A stretch of 19,191 nt of DNA from Anoxypelagibacter sp902613655 (lineage in GTDB: Bacteria; Pseudomonadota; Alphaproteobacteria; Pelagibacterales; Pelagibacteraceae): NCBI GenBank assembly GCA_902613655.1, contig CACMHR010000013.1:1-19191 (forward strand), read 5' to 3'. The notes under the pieces were generated by a model that saw only the letters and a program-made list of their open reading frames with translations, ran no database searches and was not told the DNA's origin. The position numbers were made by a program, and so were the translations under genes. Positions 7,775 to 14,760 of this stretch are shown in pieces (the first letter of the stretch is position 1; the number at the start of each line of letters is the position of its first letter).

Positions 7775-8550
7775 TGGTTCAATTTAGCCTTCCTCAAAAT
7801 TCAAAAATTTTAAAAGGCAAATATTATAAAGACAAATCAGGATCAACAAATATCAAAAAAGTTAATGTTTATAGATGGAGCCCATCTAGTAAGGAAAATC
7901 CAAGAGTTGATACCTTCGAAATAAATATTAAAGAATGTGGACCAAAAGTTCTAGATATACTTTTCAAAATTAAAAATGAAATAGATCCTAGCTTGACCTT
8001 TAGAAGGTCTTGTGCTCATGGTGTTTGCGGTTCTTGTGCAATGAATATTGATGGAGTTAATACTTTATCATGTATAAAATCTCATTCTGATATTAAAGGA
8101 GATTTAAATATTTACCCTTTACCTCACTTAAAGGTAGTCAAGGATCTAGTTGGTGATCTAAGCACTCTATATAAACAATATGAGTCCGTCGAACCATGGC
8201 TTAAAACAACAGCTGGGGAAAAAACATCAGTTGAAATTCAACAGTCCCAAGAAGATAGAGCAAAATTAGACGGTTACTATGAATGCATACTTTGTGCCTG
8301 TTGTTCGACTTCATGCCCAAGTTATTGGTGGAATGGTGACAAATATTTAGGACCAGCTGTTTTATTACAAGCTTATAGATGGATTACAGATAGCAGGGAT
8401 GAAGAAAGAAAAGCTAGGCTTAAAAAAGTTGCAGATGAGTTAAAATTATATAGGTGCCATACAATAATGAATTGTACTAATTCATGTCCTAAGGGTTTAA
8501 ATCCAGCTAAAGCAATAGCATCTATAAAAAAAATGCTTGCAACAAGTTAA
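7774..8550 (+). CDS. sdhB: succinate dehydrogenase iron-sulfur subunit
   Basis: SdhB relays electrons from the SdhA flavin to the quinone through three iron-sulfur centres. All ligands are visible in this 258-residue protein: the [2Fe-2S] cysteines Cys80, Cys85, Cys88 and Cys100 (RRSCAHGVCGSCAMN...LSC); the [4Fe-4S] cysteines Cys171, Cys174, Cys177 and Cys238 (CILCACC); and the [3Fe-4S] cysteines Cys181, Cys228 and Cys234. The quinone-proximal SCPSYWWN segment is also kept. The start ATG shares a base with the sdhA stop. The 3' end of the gene carries the left arm of a perfect inverted repeat whose right arm touches the mmsA start (separate entry). A complete Fe-S relay beside anchors without heme ligands implies an active enzyme rather than a decayed operon. 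Confidence 0.98.
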   Translation: MVQFSLPQNSKILKGKYYKDKSGSTNIKKVNVYRWSPSSKENPRVDTFEINIKECGPKVLDILFKIKNEIDPSLTFRRSCAHGVCGSCAMNIDGVNTLSCIKSHSDIKGDLNIYPLPHLKVVKDLVGDLSTLYKQYESVEPWLKTTAGEKTSVEIQQSQEDRAKLDGYYECILCACCSTSCPSYWWNGDKYLGPAVLLQAYRWITDSRDEERKARLKKVADELKLYRCHTIMNCTNSCPKGLNPAKAIASIKKMLATS

Positions 8551-8574
8551 AACCTTAATTAATCATTGTTGCAA
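8537..8574. repeat. perfect 9-bp inverted repeat at the sdhB/mmsA junction
   Basis: TTGCAACAA (8537-8545, in the last codons of sdhB) is the exact reverse complement of TTGTTGCAA (8566-8574). The 20-base spacer contains the sdhB stop codon and the palindrome TTAATTAA (8555-8562). The right arm ends on the first base of the mmsA ATG. No T-run follows, so this is not a normal intrinsic terminator. As RNA it could form a hairpin that hides the mmsA start or marks a processing site; as DNA it could be an operator. The pairing is seen directly; the role is inference. Confidence 0.5.
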
Positions 8575-10067
8575 TGAATGTAATAAAGCATTTCGTTAAT
8601 GGCCAATTATTTGACGGAAACTCAAAAAGAAAAGGTAAAGTTTTTAATCCTGCTACAGGTGATCAAAGTTCAGAAGTAAATCTTGCAACAACCAATGATA
8701 TTAATACTGCTGTAGATGCTGCAAAAAAAGCATTTGTAATTTGGTCACAAAAAACACCTTTATTTAGAGCGAGAATACTTTTTAAATTTAAAGAATTAAT
8801 CGAAAAAAATTCAGATGAATTAACAAAATTAATAGTTTCTGAGCATGGAAAAGTTTATGAGGATGCAAAAGGATCTTTAACCAGAGGACTAGAGGTCGTT
8901 GAGTTCGCATGTGGTATTCCCCAGCTATTAAAAGGAGAATTTACAGAAAATGTTGGAACAAATGTAGATAGTTGGTCAACTAGACAACCGCTCGGTATAT
9001 GTGCTGGCATCACTCCTTTCAACTTTCCAGCGATGGTTCCAATGTGGATGTTCCCCATTTCAATTGCCTGCGGAAATACATTTATTTTAAAGCCTTCTGA
9101 AAAAGACCCATCTTGCTCAATGAGATTAGCAGAATTATTCATGGAAGCAGGATTACCCAAAGGGGTTTTTAATGTTGTTAATGGAGATAAAGAAGCAGTT
9201 GATGCAATAATAAATAATAGGGATATTTCTGCAGTAAGTTTTGTTGGGTCAACCCCAATAGCAAAATATATTTATGAAAATTGTGCAAAAAATGAAAAAA
9301 GAGTTCAAGCACTTGGAGGCGCTAAAAACCATTGTGTTGTTATGCCGGATGCAGATCTCGATCAAGCTGTGAATGGTCTAATGGGGGCTGCATATGGCTC
9401 AGCTGGGGAAAGATGTATGGCACAGTCAGTTGCTGTTGCTGTTGGAAAAATTGCAGATCCATTAGTCAAAAATTTATCTAATAAAGTTGAAGCACTTAAA
9501 GTTGGACCAGGATTAGATAAGAAATCTGAAATGGGCCCTTTAGTTACTGAGGAGCATCTTAAAAAAGTAAAAGGGTATGTTGATATAGGTGTGAAAGAAG
9601 GAGCTAAACTAGTTGTTGATGGTAGAAATCTTAAACTACAAGGATATGAGAAAGGTTTTTATATGGGAGGATGTTTATTTGATCAAGTTACAAAGAATAT
9701 GCGTATTTATAAAGAGGAAATATTTGGACCAGTTTTATCAGTTGTAAGAGCAAAAAATTATGAAGAGGCTCTTAAATTAGTCAATGATCATGAATTTGGA
9801 AATGGTGTGAGTATTTTTACGAGGGACGGTGATACCGGACGATCATTTGCCAGCAATGTTCAAATTGGTATGGTTGGAATAAATATTCCCATACCAGTGC
9901 CAATGGCATTTCATAGCTTTGGGGGATGGAAAAGATCTCTCTTTGGTGATCAACACATGCATGGACCCGAAGGTGTTAGATTTTACACTAAATTAAAAAC
10001 TATAACCTCAAGGTGGCCATCAGGTATTAAGTCTGACCCAGAATTTATAATGCCAACAATGAAATAA
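8574..10067 (+). CDS. mmsA: methylmalonate-semialdehyde dehydrogenase (CoA-acylating)
   Basis: MmsA converts methylmalonate semialdehyde, CoA and NAD to propionyl-CoA and CO2 (malonate semialdehyde gives acetyl-CoA). It is used in valine and inositol breakdown and in routes from beta-alanine or 3-hydroxypropionate-like compounds. This 497-residue aldehyde dehydrogenase has the catalytic Cys281 in GSAGERCMA. Where most aldehyde dehydrogenases have the general-base Glu, it has Asn252 in GGAKNHCVVMPDAD, which marks the CoA-acylating MMSDH branch. TPFNFPAMVPMWMFPIA-like text (about residues 146-161) and FGGWKRSLFGD near the end also fit. The start ATG 8574 overlaps the right arm of an inverted repeat. 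The gene sits 23 bases after sdhB and two before mdh, so it is embedded among TCA-cycle genes. In vivo substrate is not determinable here. Confidence 0.93.
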   Translation: MNVIKHFVNGQLFDGNSKRKGKVFNPATGDQSSEVNLATTNDINTAVDAAKKAFVIWSQKTPLFRARILFKFKELIEKNSDELTKLIVSEHGKVYEDAKGSLTRGLEVVEFACGIPQLLKGEFTENVGTNVDSWSTRQPLGICAGITPFNFPAMVPMWMFPISIACGNTFILKPSEKDPSCSMRLAELFMEAGLPKGVFNVVNGDKEAVDAIINNRDISAVSFVGSTPIAKYIYENCAKNEKRVQALGGAKNHCVVMPDADLDQAVNGLMGAAYGSAGERCMAQSVAVAVGKIADPLVKNLSNKVEALKVGPGLDKKSEMGPLVTEEHLKKVKGYVDIGVKEGAKLVVDGRNLKLQGYEKGFYMGGCLFDQVTKNMRIYKEEIFGPVLSVVRAKNYEEALKLVNDHEFGNGVSIFTRDGDTGRSFASNVQIGMVGINIPIPVPMAFHSFGGWKRSLFGDQHMHGPEGVRFYTKLKTITSRWPSGIKSDPEFIMPTMK

Positions 10068-10069
10068 AG

Positions 10070-11026
10070 ATGAGAAAAAAAATTTCTTTAATAGGAGCAG
10101 GACAAATAGGAGGAACTCTTGCACACCTCATTGCTCTAAAAGAATTAGCTGATGTTGTTTTGTTTGATGTTGCAGAGGGAATTGCAAAAGGAAAAGCCTT
10201 AGATATTGCACAATCATCTGGAGTCAGCGGTTTCAACTCAAGTATAATTGGAACGAATAATTATGAAGATATTAAAAATTCTGATGTAATTATTATTACA
10301 GCTGGAGTTCCTAGGAAACCAGGTATGAGCAGGGACGATTTATTGGGTATTAATCTCAAAATTATAAAACAAGTAGCAGAAGGAATAAAAAAAAATTCCC
10401 CAAATTCTTTTATAATTTGTATAACTAATCCCTTAGATGTAATTGTTATGGCACTCCAAAAATACTCGAATCTACCGGCATCTAAGATAGTTGGTATGGC
10501 GGGAATATTAGATACATCTAGATTTAAATACTTTCTTTCACAAGAATTAAAAATTTCAATTAATAAAATTAACTCTTTAGTATTAGGTGGCCATGGAGAT
10601 ACAATGGTTCCAACACTTAACCATACTATAATTGATGGAAAATCTTTAACAGAACTTGTAAAAATTAAAAAAATCTCACCAGAAAAATTGGACTCAATAA
10701 TTGACAGGACTAGAAAAGGGGGAGCAGAAATAGTTAAATTATTAGAAAAAGGATCAGCATTTTACGCTCCAGCTGCTTCAGGAGTCGATATGGCTGAGTC
10801 TTATATTAAAGATTTAAAAAAAACATTGCCATGCGCAGCATATCTAAATGGAGAATATAATGTTAAGGGACTATATGTTGGAGTTCCAGTTGTAATTGGT
10901 AAAAATGGGGTAGAAAAAGTTTTGGAGCTAGAATTAAATGATCAAGAAAAAAATAACTTTGAAAAATCTGTTAAAGCTGTAGAAGAATTATTTAATTCAG
11001 CTAAAAAAATCGATCCTTCTTTGTAA
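10070..11026 (+). CDS. mdh: malate dehydrogenase (NAD, lactate-dehydrogenase-like type)
   Basis: Mdh oxidises malate to oxaloacetate with NAD in the TCA cycle. The 318-residue protein has the Rossmann loop LIGAGQIGG (Gly9, Gly11, Gly14) and Asp33 in VLFDVAEG, which favours NAD over NADP. The substrate arginines lie in AGVPRKPGMSRDDLL; the arginine with two residues between it and the PGMSR arginine, in place of the Gln loop of lactate dehydrogenases, indicates malate. The catalytic histidine is His175 in LGGHGDTMVP. TNPLDVIVMALQ and GMAGILDTSRF are family-typical of the alphaproteobacterial LDH-like MDH. It starts two bases after mmsA. Downstream comes the longest gap in the window, with a weak hairpin that may be a partial terminator. 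Confidence 0.96.
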   Translation: MRKKISLIGAGQIGGTLAHLIALKELADVVLFDVAEGIAKGKALDIAQSSGVSGFNSSIIGTNNYEDIKNSDVIIITAGVPRKPGMSRDDLLGINLKIIKQVAEGIKKNSPNSFIICITNPLDVIVMALQKYSNLPASKIVGMAGILDTSRFKYFLSQELKISINKINSLVLGGHGDTMVPTLNHTIIDGKSLTELVKIKKISPEKLDSIIDRTRKGGAEIVKLLEKGSAFYAPAASGVDMAESYIKDLKKTLPCAAYLNGEYNVKGLYVGVPVVIGKNGVEKVLELELNDQEKNNFEKSVKAVEELFNSAKKIDPSL

Positions 11027-11036
11027 GTCGTTTTTT
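11004..11036 (+). terminator. possible weak intrinsic terminator or attenuator after mdh
   Basis: An A-run (11004-11009) followed after one unpaired T by CGAT (11011-11014) can pair with GTCG (11027-11030) and the T-run 11031-11036, closing a 12-base loop that holds the mdh stop codon. The core has only four non-A:T-run pairs, one of them G:U, so the hairpin would be weak. The A-run/stem/T-run order resembles an intrinsic terminator. It would allow at most partial termination before the membrane-protein gene. This was folded by eye only. Confidence 0.25.
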
Positions 11037-11092
11037 AAATAGTAAAGATTTAATTCACAAATAATTAGTGTTAAAACAATATAAATATTCAA
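11027..11092 (+). promoter_or_regulatory. longest intergenic gap, tentative promoter for the membrane-protein gene
   Basis: This 66-base AT-rich gap separates mdh from the membrane-protein gene. A TTCACA (11054-11059) resembles a -35 box, and TATAAA (11080-11085) resembles a -10 box, but their spacing is 20 bases, longer than the usual 16-18. CAATAT (11077-11082) gives 17-base spacing but is a poor match. If TATAAA is used, the transcript would start almost at the ATG and be nearly leaderless. In DNA this AT-rich such matches are common by chance, so this is a weak call. Confidence 0.2.
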
Positions 11093-12688
11093 ATGAATTT
11101 TAAAAATACAAATATAATTACAAAATTAGTACAATCATATGTACCCATAACTCTAATCTCTATCTATGCATTTTTTATTAATTGGATTAGTGCCAACATG
11201 GGAGTCATGGTTATAGACACTTTTTCATTTTTTGACTCTTCATTTAGTATCTTTAAAAATAAACTTCCAGTTAGAGACTTTTGGGCTTTCACAGGCATAT
11301 TTGTTGATTATGCACAGGCATTTTTTTTTTTAGTTCTTGGTAAGAGTTGGTCTAGTTATGTAATTCATGCCTGTTTTTTTAATATTCTTATTTCTTTAAC
11401 TTTTTATTATTTCTTACAACAAATAGAATTAAATAAATTATATTCTTTTTTTTATACGATAAGCTTTGCAACTCTATGTTATCCAGTATCTGGAACACCA
11501 TTTGCATACCTACACTCTTTTATTTTTTCATTAGCTTCAATTTTTTTAATATGCATTGCCCTTAAAAAAAATAATCCAATTATATGGTTCATTATACCAA
11601 TAGTATGCTTCATAGCATTTTTCTCCATGCAAACACCAAGCGCTTATATTATCTTAATAGTGATATTTTTTTCTTTATATTTTTTATTAAAAAAAAATTA
11701 TTCGAAGTCATTTAATTATTTTTTGTTTGGAGGACTCTTTTCACTTACAATATTATTTATATATTTATTTTTAACAAATACACCATTTGAAAATCTTCTT
11801 TATCAATATTTTTTGTTTCCATTGAGTTTAGGGAGTGAGAGAATTTTAAGTGATCCGTCTGCTTATGTAAGCCTAAAAGATCAAATTTCTTTTAAGAAAC
11901 TTTTAATGGATTTTAAATATATTCATATATTTTTATTTCCTATTATTTTTTTTACTGTTAAACAATTTTATACTAATAATCAAAATAAGCTAAAAATTTA
12001 TAATTTAATTATTATTTTATCGACTTTTGCATTTTTATTTAATCAAATTGTAACTGCCAATCAAATTTATATTTTTAGTTTGATACCAGTTTTAGCATCT
12101 ATACTTCATTGTAATCTTAAAAAAGAAAAATTTAATAAATACTTAAATTTTTTTATTATCTTGTTAATCTGTTTTGTAACAAGCAAATATCATCTTAGAT
12201 ATAATATCGATAGAAAGTTTTTAGACTTAGAAAATATAGACAAAAGCAATGCTCAAAATGCAAAGATTTTAGACAATAAAATGAAAAATCTTAATTGGAT
12301 TAATCCATATCATGAGCCAAGAGAAGAATTATTATTTTTAAAAAATTCAATTAATTATTTAAAACAAGACAAACGAAAAAAAACATTGATAACTCATTAT
12401 CATTTTATTTCAACAATTTTGGATGAGGATTTGAACATTTTAAACAGGTGGTATTTGTTTGGTAACGATACTCACCCAACAGAAACACACAAGTATTTTC
12501 CATTTTATAAAAATATGATAAATAAAAATATAGAAGATAATCAGGTCCAAGTAATTTACTTACTTAGTCAACAAGATGAAATACTTTTTGATAATATAAA
12601 AAATTACTTTACTGAAAAATGTTTTGAAAATAAAATAATTGTAGAGAACAGATTTTCTTCTCATGAAATTATAAAATGCAAAAAATAA
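11093..12688 (+). CDS. multi-pass membrane protein of unknown function, possibly a GT-C-like glycosyltransferase
   Basis: I do not recognise this gene. The 531-residue protein has about 11-12 hydrophobic segments between residues 16 and 365 (for example 16-34, 68-83, 90-108, 115-133, 139-157, 162-199, 208-228, 300-338, 350-365). A hydrophilic C-terminal domain of about 165 residues follows. After the first membrane segment lies an acidic loop, DTFSFFDSSFSIFKNKLPVRDFWAFTG in outline (Asp42, Asp48, Asp62). This placement, with a PVRDFW motif, recalls lipid-linked-sugar glycosyltransferases of the GT-C type; that is a resemblance by eye, not a demonstrated homology. It is rich in Phe, Ile and Asn and more T-rich than its neighbours. 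It lies 66 bases after mdh and one base before sucC, so sucC probably depends on transcription through it. No signal peptidase site is evident. Confidence 0.8.
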   Translation: MNFKNTNIITKLVQSYVPITLISIYAFFINWISANMGVMVIDTFSFFDSSFSIFKNKLPVRDFWAFTGIFVDYAQAFFFLVLGKSWSSYVIHACFFNILISLTFYYFLQQIELNKLYSFFYTISFATLCYPVSGTPFAYLHSFIFSLASIFLICIALKKNNPIIWFIIPIVCFIAFFSMQTPSAYIILIVIFFSLYFLLKKNYSKSFNYFLFGGLFSLTILFIYLFLTNTPFENLLYQYFLFPLSLGSERILSDPSAYVSLKDQISFKKLLMDFKYIHIFLFPIIFFTVKQFYTNNQNKLKIYNLIIILSTFAFLFNQIVTANQIYIFSLIPVLASILHCNLKKEKFNKYLNFFIILLICFVTSKYHLRYNIDRKFLDLENIDKSNAQNAKILDNKMKNLNWINPYHEPREELLFLKNSINYLKQDKRKKTLITHYHFISTILDEDLNILNRWYLFGNDTHPTETHKYFPFYKNMINKNIEDNQVQVIYLLSQQDEILFDNIKNYFTEKCFENKIIVENRFSSHEIIKCKK

Positions 12689-12689
12689 T

Positions 12690-13847
12690 ATGAATATTCA
12701 CGAACATCAGGCAAAAGAAATATTAGAAGAATTTGGGGCTCCTGTAACAAGTGGAGTCGCTATTTTTAAACCCCAAGAGATAAATGAAAAAATAAATAAA
12801 TTAAAATCTGATAAATTAGTTATAAAAGCACAAATTCATGCTGGTGGAAGAGGAAAAGCCGGGGGTGTAAAATTAGTTGATAGGTCCGAGATTAATTCTG
12901 AGGTTCAAAAAATGTTTGGCAAAATTCTTGTTACTCATCAAACAGGGCCTGAAGGGAAAAAAGTTAAAAGAGTTTATATACAAGAGGCATACGATATCGA
13001 AAAAGAATTTTATTTATCATGCTTAGTTGATAGAGAAAGTTCTAAAATAGCATTTATAAGTAGTACTGAGGGCGGTGTAGATATTGAGTCCGTAGCAAAA
13101 AATAATCCTGAAAAAATTATAACTACAAAAGTTGAATTTAAAGACAATCTAAGCAATGATGATATTCAAAAAATTATTAAAATATATTCTTTAGACACAA
13201 ATCAAAAGAAAGATGCTGAAAATTTGGTTAATGCATTGTTTAATATTTTGGTTTCAAAAGATGCATCACTTATAGAAATTAATCCACTAGTTATTACAAA
13301 GCAAAAAAAACTTATCTGTTTAGATGCTAAAATGAATTTTGATGATAATGCGATGTACCGAAGACCTGAAATTTTAAAACTTAGAGATCTTAATGAAGAG
13401 GAGCCAGCAGAGATAGAGGCAAGTAAATTTGGTTTAGCATATATAAAATTAAATGGTTCTATCGGATGCATGGTTAACGGGGCTGGTCTTGCAATGTCAA
13501 CTATGGATATAATTAAACTATACGGTGAGGAGCCCGCAAACTTTCTAGATGTAGGAGGAGGTGCCTCTAAAGAACAAGTTTCTGCTGCCTTTAAATTAAT
13601 TTTATCTGATAAAAAAGTTAAAGGAATTTTAATAAATATTTTTGGAGGTATAATGCAATGTGATGTGCTTGCTCAAGGTGTTGTTGAAGCAGCAAAGGAA
13701 ATAAATATTAAAGTTCCTTTAGTGGTAAGACTCGCGGGAACAAATTTTGAAAAAGGAAAAGAAATTTTAGATAAATCAGGACTTGAGATTTTATCTGCAT
13801 CAGATTTAAATGATGCAGCAAAAAAAATTGTAAATGCGATAAAATAA
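12690..13847 (+). CDS. sucC: succinyl-CoA synthetase beta subunit (ADP-forming type)
   Basis: SucC with SucD interconverts succinyl-CoA and succinate with NTP formation, the TCA cycle's substrate-level phosphorylation step. The 385-residue protein is of family length and begins MNIHEHQAKEILEEFGAPV. It contains the ATP-grasp loop IHAGGRGKAGGVKL (about residues 50-63), KEFYLSCLVDRES, the metal-site stretch IEINPLVI, DAKMNFDDNAMYR, GCMVNGAGLAMSTMD, FLDVGGGASKEQV, and INIFGGIMQCDVLAQG near the subunit interface. The start is one base after the membrane-protein gene's stop, and the stop abuts the sucD ATG. No Shine-Dalgarno is evident. The tight spacing on both sides argues for co-transcription with an upstream promoter before or at the membrane-protein gene. 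Confidence 0.97.
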   Translation: MNIHEHQAKEILEEFGAPVTSGVAIFKPQEINEKINKLKSDKLVIKAQIHAGGRGKAGGVKLVDRSEINSEVQKMFGKILVTHQTGPEGKKVKRVYIQEAYDIEKEFYLSCLVDRESSKIAFISSTEGGVDIESVAKNNPEKIITTKVEFKDNLSNDDIQKIIKIYSLDTNQKKDAENLVNALFNILVSKDASLIEINPLVITKQKKLICLDAKMNFDDNAMYRRPEILKLRDLNEEEPAEIEASKFGLAYIKLNGSIGCMVNGAGLAMSTMDIIKLYGEEPANFLDVGGGASKEQVSAAFKLILSDKKVKGILINIFGGIMQCDVLAQGVVEAAKEINIKVPLVVRLAGTNFEKGKEILDKSGLEILSASDLNDAAKKIVNAIK

Positions 13848-14723
13848 ATGTCAGTTTTAGTAAATAAAAATACAAAAGTTATTTGTCAAGGTTTTACTGG
13901 AAAACATGGAACCTTTCACTCTGAACAAGCTTTAAAATATGGGACTAAATTAGTTGGTGGTGTTACACCAAAAAAAGGTGGGACAAAACATCTTGGGCTT
14001 CCAGTTTTTAATACTGTAGCTGAGGCAAAGGAAAAAACATCGGCAAATGCAACAATGATTTATGTGCCCCCAAAGTTTGCTGCTGCAGCTATTATAGAAG
14101 CAATAGATGCAGAAATAGATTTAATAGTTTGTATAACTGAGGGCATACCAATTTTTGATATGATGAATGTAAAAAAAAAAATTATAAATAGCAAAAGCAG
14201 ACTTATTGGACCCAACTGCCCGGGAATAATAACACCCGAAGAATGTAAGATTGGAATAATGCCAGGCTCGATTCACAAAAAAGGTTCTGTAGGTATTGTT
14301 TCAAGATCAGGCACATTAACTTATGAGGCGGTGTCTCAAACAACCACAAATGGTTTGGGTCAATCAACTTGTATAGGTATTGGAGGGGATCCCATCAATG
14401 GAACAAATTTTATTGACTGTCTTGATCTTTTTTTAAAGGACAAAGATACTCACTCTATTGTTATGATTGGAGAAATTGGTGGTTCAGCAGAGGAAGAAGC
14501 TGCAGAATTTTTAAAAAAGTCTAAGATAAAAAAACCCACTGTTGGTTTTGTAGCTGGATTAACAGCACCACCAGGCAGAAGAATGGGACATGCTGGCGCA
14601 ATAATATCAGGCGGCAAAGGAGGCGCGGAAGACAAAATAGAGGTTATGAAATCAGCAGATATTACGATATCAAAATCTCCAGCTGACATAGGAAAAACTA
14701 TTTATGAAAAACTTAATAATTAA
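13848..14723 (+). CDS. sucD: succinyl-CoA synthetase alpha subunit
   Basis: SucD binds CoA and carries the phosphohistidine intermediate of succinyl-CoA synthetase. In this 291-residue protein the CoA-binding N-terminus reads VICQGFTGKHGTFHSEQAL and GGVTPKKGG. NCPGIITPEECKIGIMPG lies near the middle, and the phosphorylated histidine is His248 in GRRMGHAGAIISGGKGGAEDK (E. coli His246 region). The lengths and motifs are entirely typical. Its ATG follows the sucC stop with no spacer, which fits the 1:1 stoichiometry of the complex. Downstream is a 37-base gap before sucA, the second longest in the suc region. Confidence 0.97.
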   Translation: MSVLVNKNTKVICQGFTGKHGTFHSEQALKYGTKLVGGVTPKKGGTKHLGLPVFNTVAEAKEKTSANATMIYVPPKFAAAAIIEAIDAEIDLIVCITEGIPIFDMMNVKKKIINSKSRLIGPNCPGIITPEECKIGIMPGSIHKKGSVGIVSRSGTLTYEAVSQTTTNGLGQSTCIGIGGDPINGTNFIDCLDLFLKDKDTHSIVMIGEIGGSAEEEAAEFLKKSKIKKPTVGFVAGLTAPPGRRMGHAGAIISGGKGGAEDKIEVMKSADITISKSPADIGKTIYEKLNN

Positions 14724-14760
14724 AAATTCTTTTTTTGTGTTATTATAGTTATTAATAAAT
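14724..14760 (+). other. 37-base AT-rich gap between sucD and sucA
   Basis: The gap holds a T-run (14730-14736), overlapping -10-like hexamers TATTAT (14741-14746) and TATAGT (14744-14749), and the palindrome TTATTAATAA (14749-14758) just before the sucA ATG. No convincing -35 box and no GC-containing hairpin are present, so neither a promoter nor a terminator can be asserted. There is no Shine-Dalgarno for sucA. Confidence 0.3.

Noticed and set aside
14730..14758. T-run and TTATTAATAA palindrome before sucA as a terminator or promoter
   Set aside because: There is no GC stem before the T-run and no -35 box at suitable spacing; AT-rich composition explains the matches.
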